A stretch of 64,000 nucleotides of DNA from the NCBI GenBank assembly GCA_017165825.1, contig CM029372.1, positions 23,185,291 through 23,249,290 on the forward strand, written 5' to 3'. Positions within the stretch are counted from its first letter, which is position 1; each line of letters starts with the position of its first letter. This stretch comes from Hepsetus odoe (Eukaryota; Chordata; Actinopteri; Characiformes; Hepsetidae). Below are positions 1 through 12,300 of the stretch, piece by piece. Below the pieces are notes generated by a model, which had not been told where the DNA came from, did no database searches, and worked only from the letters and a program-made list of their open reading frames with translations. Made by a program: the position numbers and the translations under genes.

Positions 1-1600
1 ATTCACAGCTCACTTTGTAGCTTAGAGAATCTAAAGCTATCCAAAAAACTTTGTCCTTCAGGAAACCTGGAGAACTGTTCCGCAGCACTACATTAAAAAT
101 GCAAGTCTGGCAGAATATGAAGGAAGGCAGTGTGGCTCAAGACGTTTGCACAGTATCGTACACACACACACACAGATAAATGCCCAAGTTTGGACACTTC
201 TGCTCATGTTAATGTATGTTTATCGTATGTTTTCTGAATAAAACAGAAATGGCTAAAGGTATGAGTCTCATCCTTGTTGAGGACTGAGTGGACATGTTAA
301 AAGGAGGTTGGGTCCAAACTTTATATAAACTTAGCAAACATTTAAGTGCAAAGTTTGCATTTTCTCCATGATGGAGAACCCGTTATGTAGTCATGTAAAT
401 GAGTGTTTCAGGTTGGCTCTAAATTCTAAGCAAAACATAAAGATGGAATAAAATTTGATTTCCTCTCATTTAAAGACTTTTAACAAACATGGTCACAACT
501 GAGGCAAATTCAATGGGCGCATACTTCTTCCACCTCCGGAGTTTACAGGCATTACAGGACTAGAGCAAGAGTGAGGAAGTGAATATATCTTGGCTGAGAC
601 ATGTAGGGTACATTTTACGTTTCCGTTTTATTTTTCGCCAATCCACTCTCTTCTACACTTTTTATCTACCGGTGCTCGGGATCGCACCCCTCCAAAGTCA
701 CCCTCTCTCAGGCCGGTCCAGGCAAATGTCACAAATTCAAGGACGGTGATCCGACAGCCCACGCAGAGCAGACAGACGATGCTTTTATTCTCACACAGTC
801 AGTCAGTGTTTCACACTCATACACGCCGAATCAGATAAGCAAGAGGTCACAGCGAGGAGAAAGACACCGTCACAGATTCTGCAGAAGCAGGACTGGCTTA
901 TAAGAGTCTGACGTTGAAGTTGAACAGATTTATTGGTTTTTAAACGTCATATATAAGCAGTGTAATGTGAACAACAACAGAAGTGTTTGCTGATCTTAAT
1001 CTACAAGGAGCTCCATCAAATCACAGCAAATATTTTCACTAGAACATTAAAACATCTCAGTGCTTCGATGAAACATTAGAGGTATTTCTGTGGTGACGTA
1101 AACCTAGTCAGCATGGATGCATGATAATCCAGGAATATCAGTTTCAACAGAAAATAGCTTTAAAAGTATTGATGCTAAACATAGTTTTAAGATTTGAGCC
1201 ATATTTTAAACTGATCGCCGTCAGAGCAGAAAAAAAAAAGTAATCTGTCTACTAAAAGGAAACTTCAAAGAAGGAACTTGTAATGAAAACGAATTTAGAC
1301 CGAGACTGAGGTTTTGTATTTTACCTTAATCCCCAAAGACCAGAGAACGGTCTCAAATTTGTTTCGATTTTAACCAGCACCAGGAATAAGTGCAGCATTA
1401 TTTTCTTCTTTTAACTGACCATTTTCAAAATGTTAAGCCGTTTCGATGTGGTCTCAGACTTCCGGCCCCGCTGTGTGCACAACATCAGATGTCGTCCCAC
1501 AATTCCCATATCGATGTATCCTTAATCCACTTGTTAATTTTGAAAGATTAGGGAGAAATTTTACAACCTGACTAAAAGTCTGTGCAAATTATTAAAATAC
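1..1600. other. Left-edge intergenic DNA, no gene recognised
   Basis: I see no convincing exon, RNA gene or recognisable transposon here. Short open frames exist (for example 590-838) but resemble no family. The sequence lies downstream of the minus-strand SOWAH gene, so part of it may be its 3' UTR. A minus-strand AATAAA hexamer at 929-934 is a possible but unproven polyadenylation signal about 1.1 kb past that stop codon. Confidence 0.5.
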
Positions 1601-1614
1601 ACTGTAACATGAAT

Positions 1615-2015
1615 CATCCATCTGGCCATACATCCATTATCTGAGCTACTTATCCAAACTGGGATGGCAGGGAATGCTGGAGCCTGTCCCATCTCTCATT
1701 GGGGTAAAGGTGGAGAAAGACCCTGGACGGGTTGCCAGTTCATTGCAAGGCAGACACACAAAAACACAGTCACGGGGGGAAACATGCAAATTCCACATTA
1801 AAACGACACAGAATCAAACACCGAACCTTTTCACTGGGAGGCGACAGCACTAACCACTGTGCCGGCCAAAACTAATTGCTATAAAAGAAAAACAAATTAT
1901 GGCATTCTGCAATGGGTGACCTTTCCAGGGCGGTTCTCCTGTCGCCCTTTGATCACTGGTACTCTCAGTACCACCCTGGTTAGAATCAGCTCAGATAATG
2001 GATAGATGGATGAAG
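1615..2015. repeat. Interspersed repeat copies (catccattatctgagct family)
   Basis: The segment starts with a CATCCATTATCTGAGC-type end and continues through a block resembling 'acgggttgccagttcattgcaaggcagacacac'-type sequence that recurs at 38.5, 42.95, 48.55 and 60.4 kb. From about 1905 a second copy seems to run the other way, ending in 'cagataatggatagatgg'. This is a common dispersed fish repeat, probably a retroelement 3' end. I cannot assign a family name. Confidence 0.6.
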
Positions 2016-2071
2016 TCCATTCAAGTGCTATTCCTCTACTTCAAGTTTTAATTTAAAACTTAGTTTTAGTG

Positions 2072-3409
2072 TTACAGTCTGCGGTTGAACGCAGCACAGT
2101 CCCTCCTGTTCTCATCTTGCTCATCACTGATGAAGTGGAAGCTTGGTCGGTGTCTGGGTTTCCTCTTCTGTGGGTGTCCCACGCTGGGTTGAAACAGTTT
2201 ACTGAGGGAGTTGAACCCTTTAGGAACATCTGAAAACCGCTGCTCATCATCTGACGGGCCGCATCCTGCATCCCGGTGCAAAACACGAGGGTCTCCCAGC
2301 ATCACTCTCACTGCTGGTGACATGTCTTTGCCCAAGTAGTGATAAGGCTTTTTGCCACTGTTGTCTCGGACGTCGCACTTGGCTCCACAGCTGCGTACCA
2401 GCAGGTTCAGGACGGCCTCATGGCCGTGAATGGCGGCGATGTGCAGAGCCGTGTAACCGTCATGGCTTTTGGCATTAACGTCAACCTCCAAACCGCCTTG
2501 CCTCGAGAGGTCTAGGATCTGATGCATCATTTTGCTGTTCCCTTTCTTGGCAGCCCAGTGAAGGACCGTGAAGCCCGAGATGAAATTTCTCTTCTCCGCC
2601 AGCCGAACGTCCTGCAGCAGGAGACCAGACACCTGACCCCAGCGGCCCGTCGCCGATTTCACAAGCCACTCATGCTCTCTTGGATCCAGCAGGATCAGGT
2701 CCTTGGTGTCAAAACCTGCTTTTTCGGTGAATCTCTGGGTTGCAGGGGAACAGTGTGTGACCGACTGCCTCCTCTTGCTTCTTAGCGATGTACACAGATG
2801 TGCGGCGAGTCCAAACGATGGAACCCGTCGAGCAGCTAGATCTTCTCCTGGATCTTTGTGGGTGAGCTTCAGAATCACTTCTTCACACCTTGAAGGTGGA
2901 AGGGGGGGTGATTTTATGGCCACAACTGCAAAAACAGTTTTCCTGCCACTGTTGGACATATTAAGTACAGTAGGGGTTAAAGAATCACTGGTTGGAGGGG
3001 GTGTGATCCCAGCATCAGCACCTCCCTGAACCAGTAGCTGCATGGGTTGGACTGGGGAGGAGCAGGACTGGTTGTTGTTGTTAATATTGAGGGTCTCTGC
3101 AGGGGATCTGCCATCAAAGCCCTGTCTGTGTGCTGCTGATCCCAGGCTGCCTGATCTGGCTGTCCTTCCTCCCCCCAGGCCCACATCTCGGTACCTCTTC
3201 TTCAGCACCACGTACTTCACGCCGTCCGCTTGTTTGACGACGGCCACGTTGTTGACGAGGCTCTTGAACAGGTCCCGGTTGCTCCTGGTGTCCGCGGACT
3301 GTCCGGGCTGGATGAAGTGCCTGAAAGCGGCCAGCAGCTCCGAGTTCCTCACTCGACCCCCGCGCTCCAGGAAGAAGGACAGAAGGAGCTCCTGAGACAC
3401 GCTCTCCAT
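2072..3409 (-). CDS. Sosondowah (SOWAH) ankyrin repeat domain family protein, intronless
   Basis: Single-exon gene of 445 codons, ending in TAA at 2074-2072. An N-terminal winged-helix-like SOWAH domain covers about residues 1-75 (SQELLLSFF, GGRVRNSELL, VNNVAVVKQADGVKYVVLKK). A low-complexity linker follows. Near residue 245 comes the family's EHEWLV motif, then at least two ankyrin repeats at about 280-350 (SGFTVLHWAAKKG, DGYTALHIAAIHGH) and SGKKPYHYL. Being intronless is usual for the family. The frame is open 21 codons further up to 3472, but those codons overlap a tandem repeat. The Met at 3407-3409, followed by ESVSQE, matches the family start better. The N-terminus looks SOWAHA/SOWAHB-like; human SOWAHA lies on 5q with FBXL21 and ATP10B, but I do not fix the paralogue. 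The molecular function of the family is poorly known. Confidence 0.88.
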   Translation of the reverse strand: MESVSQELLLSFFLERGGRVRNSELLAAFRHFIQPGQSADTRSNRDLFKSLVNNVAVVKQADGVKYVVLKKRYRDVGLGGGRTARSGSLGSAAHRQGFDGRSPAETLNINNNNQSCSSPVQPMQLLVQGGADAGITPPPTSDSLTPTVLNMSNSGRKTVFAVVAIKSPPLPPSRCEEVILKLTHKDPGEDLAARRVPSFGLAAHLCTSLRSKRRQSVTHCSPATQRFTEKAGFDTKDLILLDPREHEWLVKSATGRWGQVSGLLLQDVRLAEKRNFISGFTVLHWAAKKGNSKMMHQILDLSRQGGLEVDVNAKSHDGYTALHIAAIHGHEAVLNLLVRSCGAKCDVRDNSGKKPYHYLGKDMSPAVRVMLGDPRVLHRDAGCGPSDDEQRFSDVPKGFNSLSKLFQPSVGHPQKRKPRHRPSFHFISDEQDENRRDCAAFNRRL

Positions 3410-3417
3410 CAGCCCCG

Positions 3418-3472
3418 CACTCCTGTCCCACACTACTGTCCCGCAATACTGTCCCACACTACTGTCCTGCAC
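3418..3472. repeat. Short tandem repeat in the SOWAH 5' leader
   Basis: About three and a half imperfect copies of a 13-14 bp unit (core 'actactgtccc') lie just upstream of the preferred SOWAH start codon. The array is open in the SOWAH frame and creates an artificial N-terminal extension, so it bears on start choice. Confidence 0.6.
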
Positions 3473-3559
3473 TCCGCTTCTCTACAACCTGCTGCTTCCG
3501 CTTGTCCCCCAGTATCCCAACAAACTTCTCCCCCCAGTCCCCCTCCTCGGACCGCGTGA

Positions 3560-4046
3560 ACGCGCACTGCACTGAACCTGAGCATGCGCGCTACCTACCT
3601 GTTTGTTTTTCTCGTTGTTGTTCTGTCTGCTCCCACCGAAGTGATATTTAAAATATGTATAATTAGATATTCTTATTTATGCACGAGGTCAATGATAATA
3701 ATAACAATATAATCGACTATATTGTTTGTGTTGTGTTTTTTATTATTATTATAGTAAATGTTTGTTTTTTATTGATCATCATGATTATCATGATATTTAT
3801 AATTATGCTTATTAAACCCTGCATGTTGGTGATCTGTGTGTACACACTTCAGCACATTTGAATAATCTATTTAAGTGACTATGATCCACCTGCTCTGCTT
3901 ATTTTGACCTCACAGGGTTACTGGTTTATTTCAGCGTGGACAGGACGAAAGGCAGGGAAGTAAGACAGATCACTGGTCCCGACTTTTAACAATCTTTTAG
4001 TTAGTAGTTAGCTACCAGTAAGGTTTTACAACATATTTCTCCGATA
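3560..4046. other. SOWAH 5' flank and AT-rich spacer
   Basis: A short GC-rich stretch (to about 3640) is a plausible promoter side for the minus-strand SOWAH gene. AT-rich, TTATTATT-type sequence follows. No exon or known element was recognised. Confidence 0.4.
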
Positions 4047-4589
4047 TACAGTACTGTGCAAAAGTTTTAGGCAGGTGTGAAAAAACGCTGTAAACAAAGA
4101 ATGCTTTTAGAAATATAAATAATGATTGTTTATTTTTTTATCAATTCACAAAATGCAAAGTGAGCGAACAAAAGAAAAATCTAAATCAGATCAATATTTG
4201 GTGTTTCTACCTTTTGCCTTCAAACCAGCATCAGTTCTTCTGGTCCCCACAGAGCCCTGATCTCAACATCATCCAGTGTGTCTGGATTACATGAAGACAC
4301 AGAAGGATGTGAGGAAGCTACATCCACAGAAGATCTGTGGTTAGTTCTCCAAGATGTCTGGAACGACCTACCAGCCGAGTTCCTTCAAAAACTGTGTGCA
4401 AGTGTACCTAGAAGAACTGATGCTGTTTTGAAGGCAAAGGGTGGTCACACCAAATATTGATTTGATTTAGATTCTCTTTTCTTCCTTCACTGCATTTTGT
4501 TGATTGATGAAAATAAATGATGAACACTTCCATTTCTGAAAGCATTCTTTGTTTACAGCATTTTTTCACACCTTTTGCACAGTACTTTA
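4047..4589 (+). mobile_element. Foldback Tc1-like element, copy 1 (transposase 3' remnant)
   Basis: The ends are inverted copies of CAGTACTGTGCAAAAG flanked by TA, the Tc1/mariner target. In plus orientation the middle encodes a degraded transposase C-terminus: an SPDLN-like stretch near 4255-4280, then a 60-codon open tail (4278-4460) ending SVPRR...LKAKGGHTKY, as in Tc1-like transposases. The left about 200 bp are an inverted copy of the right end, including the duplicated transposase tail, so the element can fold into a long hairpin. It is non-autonomous. It lies between the SOWAH gene and the 3' end of atp7a. Confidence 0.82.
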
Positions 4590-4774
4590 TATTCAATTAA
4601 ATGAAATGCGATACAAAACATGCAAGTTATTTTTTAAGGTTGCGTTCAAACTTAAAACGTCCCCAAACACATGCAATCTGGTGTTGAATTAAAAATGTCC
4701 TGAAAAAGAAAAAAAAAAGTAGATAGATGTATTAGCTGTACATCAGTCGACCTTTTGTTGAATAAATGAAAAGA

Positions 4775-7270
4775 AGCCAGTAAGCTGCAGTTTATTGAAA
4801 GACTGTGTTGCATTACAACCATGAACAGGCCACATCCACACAATAAACATTCGCTCACAGCTTCCGCCGGTGAGGCGAGATGAAGCAATAAATAACATCG
4901 GCCGAGTACCGAAAGCACTGCTGACTAATAGATGCATTGATTTTGCAGGCCTTCATCAGTAATTCTGCTCTTCCGTGGCCTTCCAAATCCTTCAAACCCG
5001 TGAATGCATAAAAAAGGCACAGTAAAACTGCTTCCCCCGTTCCAAATCCCCTTTTCCTCCTTCTCTGGGCAGGGAAATGTGAGAACGCAGCACTTTAAGG
5101 AGTGGCCACGTTTCAAGTTCATTGTTTTAGAAAAAGGCACAGATCCCAGGGGAGCACTACCATCAACACTCCAGTATCCAGAGACACTGACTGACCACAA
5201 AGCGTGCCGCACTACTGAAAGACCTTGCAACGTATTTTTAACTCCAACCCATCACGTTCTGTAAAGTTAAAACAATGCAAGCAGACAATAGAGCTTTGGA
5301 ATAATAACCCCAAAAGAAGGCTCAAACTTCATACTACACTCAAACATGAGCGTCCTTCTAATATTCATGCGGTCCATTAATTTGAAGCTCAGAGGTGCAG
5401 CACTCAGGACTAGCGAATAACTGAACGCACAGCGCAGGAGCCCCTTTCAGGCGGCCTCGTGAAACTCACAGCTTAGAGATCGGCCTCTGGATGTGTTGAT
5501 TAACATGAACTTGACATCAGATGCATTCCTCACGAAAGGGAACAGCCCGACCCGACAGGCCAGTTATGCTAATAATGAGCAAAACTGGACCGGAGCTACT
5601 GAGGGGCCCGGCTGGCTTTTGTTCCATCAACGAGGACGTATGAATAGAGTGAGAGATTTCATTGTCATTCATGGCCAGGATCCCAGAAGAGCACAACAGG
5701 CTGAGCTTTTTTCCTCCCACTTCAACAAAATATGCCTATAAAATGCAAACAAAAATTGTCTAGCAGGCACAGACGATCACTAAAGAGCTTCAAATGCATT
5801 CAGATCGTCTGCTTTCAAAAAACAATATGAGAAAGGAGGAGAGGCTCTATCTGGGACGATGTAAATCAGGCGTATGAGTAGATACTAACATTCACTTATT
5901 GTTTTTGGTCATTTATAATCCAAGTTGTTCCTTTAAAAGCAGACGTTGCTTTGAGCTGCGTATCTGGGCAGCAGCATTAGATCACAGTTTGCTCAAAAAT
6001 CTAATCCGGAATCTCACGTTTCACTTCTTTTTTCCTTCTTTCACTTCCCTTCATGAGGCAGCTAGTGTATTCTGCCCCTTGTTTAACTGGACTCATTAGT
6101 GTGTTTCGATTCACTCTGTTTGGAAGAAACCAAAAGAGCTGATTTAAAAATAATAAAAAAAAGAAATTCAGCTTTTACTATTTTCTTCACAGAATAGTTG
6201 CTTGGAGGACAAGCGGCTGAGAAAATGAGTGAGAGAGAATAGTTGCTTGTCTCGTCCCTTGCCTGGGTTTAGGAAGAGCTTGGGGTCACAGTGACGCGCA
6301 AATGCACAAATGCTCGCTGAAAACTTGCAGATTCAGGATGTTCTTTCAGGGTAAATAACCCGCTGTGTAACAGGTAACTTTTGCTACACCTTTTTGTATG
6401 TTTCTATCAGCAGATAAATGCAAAATGCTTTCTTTGGAATGTTTTTTTTTTAAATAAAAAATAAAGTCGGTCCTCATGTTGCGTTCATCCATGCACGTAA
6501 AAAGCCTCGATCATGAGTAGACCAAAAACAAAAAACAGCACCAGGGCCATAAAAAAAAAAAAAAAAAAAAAAAACCACACACAACAAGTGCCAAGATGAT
6601 GAACACTGAAAATGATAAGGATGGATACTGTGTGTTCTTGCTCAAAAGCTATCAACTAGTAATTCTTGATTGTGGCTCTAAACCACTCCGCACTACTACA
6701 TCATTCCCATCCGAGTATGGGGAGAAAAGATTATGGGAAACATTTAGACGATTATTAAAATGATTACATATCTCTTACTTCCTTTCTTCCATTACTCAAA
6801 AGATAAATAAATGATATTATAAATATTCTTTCACTTACAATCCTAAAATACAACAATATACTGAATTGATTTTTCATAGAAATAAAAGCCTTCAAAATAT
6901 TTCCATCTTGGCACGTGGCGATTTCAAAACTCTTTTGGCCGGTATGTAGATTGTCAGTGTAAAACAGCCACACCACGTTTGCATGTTCCCACTTTTTATC
7001 CCGGTGCTTTTTGGCTCTAAGCTCACCCCTTCTTCAGACAGCATGCCGTAGAGACGCAAATTAATGCTTGCAGACAAGAGAACTTGCGCTGAAGGTATTC
7101 ATAGCTGCTCAAGCCCAACCACACGATTCCAAGCAGGACTGATGCGCTCGTTGTGTTTGTGGCAGATGAGATCGCTCTGGGGACTGTGCTCTGGTCCCTC
7201 CCCTGCAGGCACTGAGGTGGAAAATGAAGCTTTCCAGCTCCTGGTGTTCCAATGATGCAATGATCCCCAA
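4775..7270 (-). other. atp7a: Probable atp7a 3' UTR
   Basis: About 2.5 kb follow the atp7a stop codon without any recognised repeat other than a 24-bp A run (T on the transcript) near 6550. A well-formed CAATAAAC hexamer lies near its far end (4791-4796). Vertebrate ATP7A transcripts have long 3' UTRs, so this is a reasonable assignment. The extent is inferred and has no transcript support. Confidence 0.4.
4791..4796 (-). terminator. atp7a: Candidate atp7a polyadenylation signal
   Basis: On the minus strand this reads AATAAA in the context TTTCAATAAACTGCAG. It lies about 2.48 kb past the atp7a stop, just before the Tc1-like element. Assignment rests on motif and position only. Confidence 0.4.
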
Positions 7271-9365
7271 TCAAACCATCTCCTCCTCGCAGTGGGCGCT
7301 GGCTATGAGCAGCGAGTGTTTATCAGGCTCGTTTAGTGCCATGCTGTTGAGCGAGTGTCTGTCTGAGCGTAGAGAGTTAATAGAGGCTCGGCTGTAGTTG
7401 ACCAGTCGGTCCAGCAGGCTCAGCTTGGGTGACTGGCGCCGCAGCTCGCCCATGCCAATGTGAACACTGACATCTGAGAGGCTGCCCTGCCTGCGCGGCC
7501 CAGCCAACTGCTGTTCCAGCTTTTCCGCACTGGGTTTATTGTAACTATGGAAACAGAAGCAAGATTCCAGATGGTACCTCATGTTAGAAACCTAGTACAA
7601 ATGGGGATCTGACCTACACACAAAAAAGATTAGGCAAATTCATAGGCCGCTATCACTGCACTGCATTTGTGCGACAAGTGACTTTAATAAAAGTATGAGG
7701 TGCATTTTCTTGTGTCAATCACTATTTTTTTAAATGACCAAATAAAGTACCATTCATCCATGGCGTACTAGTAATAATCATCATTATTATATTTTTATTT
7801 TTATTGTTCATTCATGGTCGAAGTAAGGTGTAAAATGAATCACGGACTCCAATTATTCTAGAACAGGTGATCATCATCATTCAGTCAGAGCTAGTCTGAG
7901 GCTCACTAGAAATCCTCTGATCCAGTGTTTATATACTCCCACACTGTCAAACAGATGTCTCGTGTGCTGCACACAAGACAACATCAGACACAACAGAAGA
8001 CACAAGACAAGGCAACAAGTGCAGACAACAGACAACAACAGACAGTACATTCATCGGCCCTCTTACGGATTGTCTGTTGTCTGCACTTGTTGCCTTGTCT
8101 TGTGCATTATGTTGTGTCTACTGTTGTGTCTTATGTTGTTTTGTGTGTAGCACCAGGGTCCTGGAGGAAGGTTATTTCGTTTCACTGTGTACTGTGTATG
8201 TGGCTGAAATAAAAATAAAATCCTACTTGACTTGACTTGACTCATGACTCAGAACCGTGTGTCAGGGCCAAGTAAGGTGTGCCTTTTTTCTTGAATTTGA
8301 AAACAAGTCTACAGAAACTTGAACACTTTAAAAAGTGATACTTCACTCTGAAGTCCACAGCTGTTTTTGCAGTGTGGAAAAGTTACACTCACCATTTAAG
8401 CAGAAGGGAGGAGAGGACCACAGAGACTGAAGAGGCTGCCATAGCACCAGAGCCCATCCAGGGTTGCAGCACCAGGCCAATAGGCATAAAAACACCTGCC
8501 AACAAAAAAGAAAGCCATTAGCAATTCTGGATCAGTATGCAATCAGAATTCAGAACAATACACAAGGCCCGTTCTTTGGTGCGAATAAAAAAACATCTCT
8601 TTTTAAATTCACAATTTGATATTGCAACAATATTAATGTCAAAATGAAGATGAATTACAACTGTATTCAGCAAAATCTACTGAGACTTGAGCTGGAAGGC
8701 TCAAGTTTGCAAAGATTGTGTTCAAACAATACAGCAAGAAAACAATTACATTGAAAAAGTGAAAGTGACTATTCTGGTCATTGCGAGGTCACAGCACAGC
8801 ACACAGTGAACCACAACGATATTGGACCTCTGCATTTATTCCATGCAAACACCGTGCAGCAAGGGGCAGCTATGAAAGTGCCCGGGGAGCAGTGATGGGG
8901 ACGGTACCTTGCTCTAGAGTACTCAGGGCAACCTACGGGTAAGGGGTTTGAACCCACAATCTTCCGATCCTGTGGCCGACTCCCTAACCACTAGGCTACC
9001 CTTTTTTTTTTTTTTTTTTAAATAGAAAGTATCCTCAAGAAATCATCATCAAATTTCTATATTTATGGTATTAATAATTTACACATTGATATTAGCCTTT
9101 AACTTGTTTTAAAAGCTTATATGACTGTATATTTGAATGCTTATTTTGAATTGGTCAAATTACCTTTGACCAATTATAATAAATGTTACAATAATCGCTA
9201 CATGACCTTAACATAGTAAAAATGCTACATTTTATCAATGTGCTCACCAGCTGCAATAGGAATGCCCACAAGGTTGTAGATTAGAGCGAATACAAAGTTG
9301 ATACGGATTCTTTTGACTGTCCTCTTTGACAGATCAATGCTGGCAACAACATCAAGAAGATCGTT
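7271..9365 (-). CDS. atp7a: atp7a last exons: membrane segments 7-8 and trafficking tail
   Basis: Exons 9365-9248, 8495-8393 and 7544-7271. They encode NFVFALIYNLVGIPIAAG and GLVLQPWMGSGAMAASSV (last two helices), then a cytosolic tail. The tail keeps the SPKLSLLDRLVNYSRASINSL block and the DKHSLL dileucine (about residues 1475-1476), which in human ATP7A drives retrieval from the plasma membrane. It ends EEEMV rather than the mammalian DTAL PDZ ligand. Confidence 0.95.
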
Positions 9366-12300
9366 CTGTAGAGTAGACAGATACACGTTCATGAAAATAT
9401 ACAACACTAAAGTCAAAATCACTGCAAAGTCGAAACTGCTTGTCAAAAGTAGTCTTAAAATAAATGACTAAGACATAAAAGCCTGCTCTTCAAATCAATC
9501 AAGTGAGCGTGATGCATGCTGGGAACTCTCACCCTGATGAGGACCACATCTGCTGCTTCAATAGCCACATCGGTGCCTGTGCCAATAGCGATACCCACAT
9601 CCGCCATGGCCAGCGCAGGGGAGTCATTCACTCCATCCCCCACCATGGCTACACGTTTTCCTGCCTGCTGCAGCTGCTCCACCTTTGCCACTTTGTGAGA
9701 GGGCAGCACCTCCGCAAACACCTTCCTGATTCCAACCTGGAAACAGCAGAGGTTTCAAATCGGTGCCAGCTACCCTGCACCAAACTGAGAACACCACATC
9801 TGTGCAACTTACAATCCCAGTTTGAAAAGGTTTTAACGGTTTTATAAAGAAAGTTTTACTAATGCGCCAAAGCTGCTTGACACTTGGGAGGTAAATTGTA
9901 TGGCACTGAGTCCATCAGACTTTTAATTTGGTTCTATCCTTTCACTGATATAAAATGACCATGATTTAGAGCTATAGCACCATCTGCTGCACAACAGCCA
10001 AGCTGCACAATGGAATCAGAGAAACACAAAAGAGCTAAAATATATTTTAAAGTTGAGTTTTTTTTTTTTTGTTTTTTTTTTTAAAAGGCAGAGATTCATT
10101 GTCTTGAGTTTCACTCTACTTTCCAAAGCAGATGCCTGAAATCTATGCACTCAAACAATGAAGATTGCTGAATCTATAAAAGCAGAGAGGCTACAACACT
10201 TCACCTGAGCAGCAATGGCCCGTGCGGTCTTGGAATTGTCCCCGGTCATCAGCACCACCTCCAGACCCATAGAGGTCAGAGTACGGACAGCCAGCTCAGC
10301 TTCTGGCTTCACTGTGTCTGCTATGGCGATCATGGCACACAGAACACCTAAAAAAGGTAGAGTTAGAGTTGGGCATACTGATAGTCATATGATCATGATA
10401 AAGCAGTAAATTCAGATTTTTCCTTCATTAACTTATTAACCTATTTTAAATCAATTGACTACATTCAACTAAACATCTGAACCAAACAGGTCAACCACAA
10501 TAACATGTTAAAACATCGTTAGGAACCCAAAAAACTAAGAAGAAAAAAAAATAAACCCAAATGTATGGGCTTCCCTTTTTGCACTAACCATCTACAGCCA
10601 CCAGTACAGCAGTGCGTCCCCTTCTTTCATGTTCCATCATGGCATTGTCCACTTCAGGCCGTATGTGGAGAGCATTGCGTCGCATCCACTCCCTGTTGCC
10701 AATCAAGACTGTGTATGATGCTGATTGCACCAAAGCTAACAAATCAGGAAAGGACAACACATGAGTTCACTTGCTTAGCTTCACTAATAGGCAAAAAAAT
10801 CATCAAGAAATTTGGAAAAATTTATCAAAATCTGAAACAGCTGGTATCCTAAAACGCTTGTGTTAAATGTATGATGTCTGGAATTTTGGAAAATTGAAAA
10901 CATTTAATTAGGTAATTATTTAGGAACATGAGCAAACATGTTTTTTTGTTGTTGTTTTTTTTAATGCAGTTATTATTATTAGGTGTCCAGACATAATTCA
11001 CAAAATCAACAGAGGTATTTTTTCTAAAGTGTCACTGAATATTTTAACCTGAGCGGTCACTTTTAAACCGGTCTGGATTAAGTTATATGCAATGAAGAAA
11101 ATTGTTCTACAACAGTTAATATTAGGCGGTGAGTTTTGGAACAGGATTAATGGAGGTAGTAGGGGGACATGACTGGTTTTGCTGAAGGATGTTGGGATGT
11201 TGTGAGCTCTGGTCTGAGACTATGTGGGTCTCAGGACTCACTGAGCGGCTCTGGGTCCATGATGAGTGGATGTGCATTAGAGCTGGCTCTAGGGTCACTG
11301 ATCTGCACCAGGATGCCATTATGCTGGTTCTCCTCACCATCACTATCCTCCTTTCTCAGTAGATTCTCAGTGTTGCTCACCCGACACCTAATACCACAGC
11401 CCGGAATTGCTTGGAAATCTGTGCAGGTGCCCAGTGAGTCTGTGCCCAGCTCCTGAAAACACAGATTACACAGCGAAACTAGGCAACGATCTGCACCAAA
11501 CACAATCCAGTATGGCCTTCAGCCAGAATAAACTGAAGCCACTGAGAGGGGAAGTGAATGAATAGGCAAACCTCTTTACAGGAACGGGTGATTGCTGCCC
11601 CAAGTGGATGCTCGCTGTTGTTCTCTGCTGTGCCCACAATAGCAAGCAGTTTGGAGCGAGGCATTTGGTTGCCCTCTACCACGATCTTCACTTGCACTAC
11701 TTTAGGGGCTCCATATGTGATTGTGCCCGTTTTATCAAAAACCACAGACTGAATCTAGAAGAAAGAGCATTTCTTAATTCCATATCACTTGCAAAAATAT
11801 AGTGCATTGGTCACCATGAAGTAGAAAGTGTATTTTAAAGCTGTCCTAATAGACCTGTGCTAATAGAGAAATCTTACAGTATGAAATACAGTACTGTGCA
11901 AAAGTCTCGAGCCACCACTCATCTTCGGCATATTAAGCTGAACAAATTTAAGAAATGAGAACAAAGCGTTTGACTGCAAAAGGCTGCAAAGTACGTAAAG
12001 ATACAAAGTTCTAGATAAAGGGGTTGCAAGCACTCAGCTTTAATCATCACCAGTACACTAATCATCTGTATTCATCAGCACTGGTTTCTTCGCTGCATCA
12101 TGGCTTACATGAGAGGGCTTTGTTTTGCCTGAGTGATTCAAACGTAGATCCTTTGTCCTACAGGAAGTGTACAACACAAGGGTGTCTGACTCTGTGAAAG
12201 CCTAATATGGAGAAAACAGCCTCAGAACATTCGCACAGTACTGTACCACAATAAAGAAATGCTCACCTTATGAGCCATCTCCAGAGGCCCCCCTCCTTTG

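Noticed and set aside
3410..3472. Starting the SOWAH protein 21 codons earlier, at 3472
   Set aside because: Those codons are translated tandem repeat, while the Met at 3407-3409 aligns with the family N-terminus.
4278..4460. Small host gene ending KGGHTKY
   Set aside because: It is a Tc1-like transposase tail inside a TIR element with three further copies in the window.
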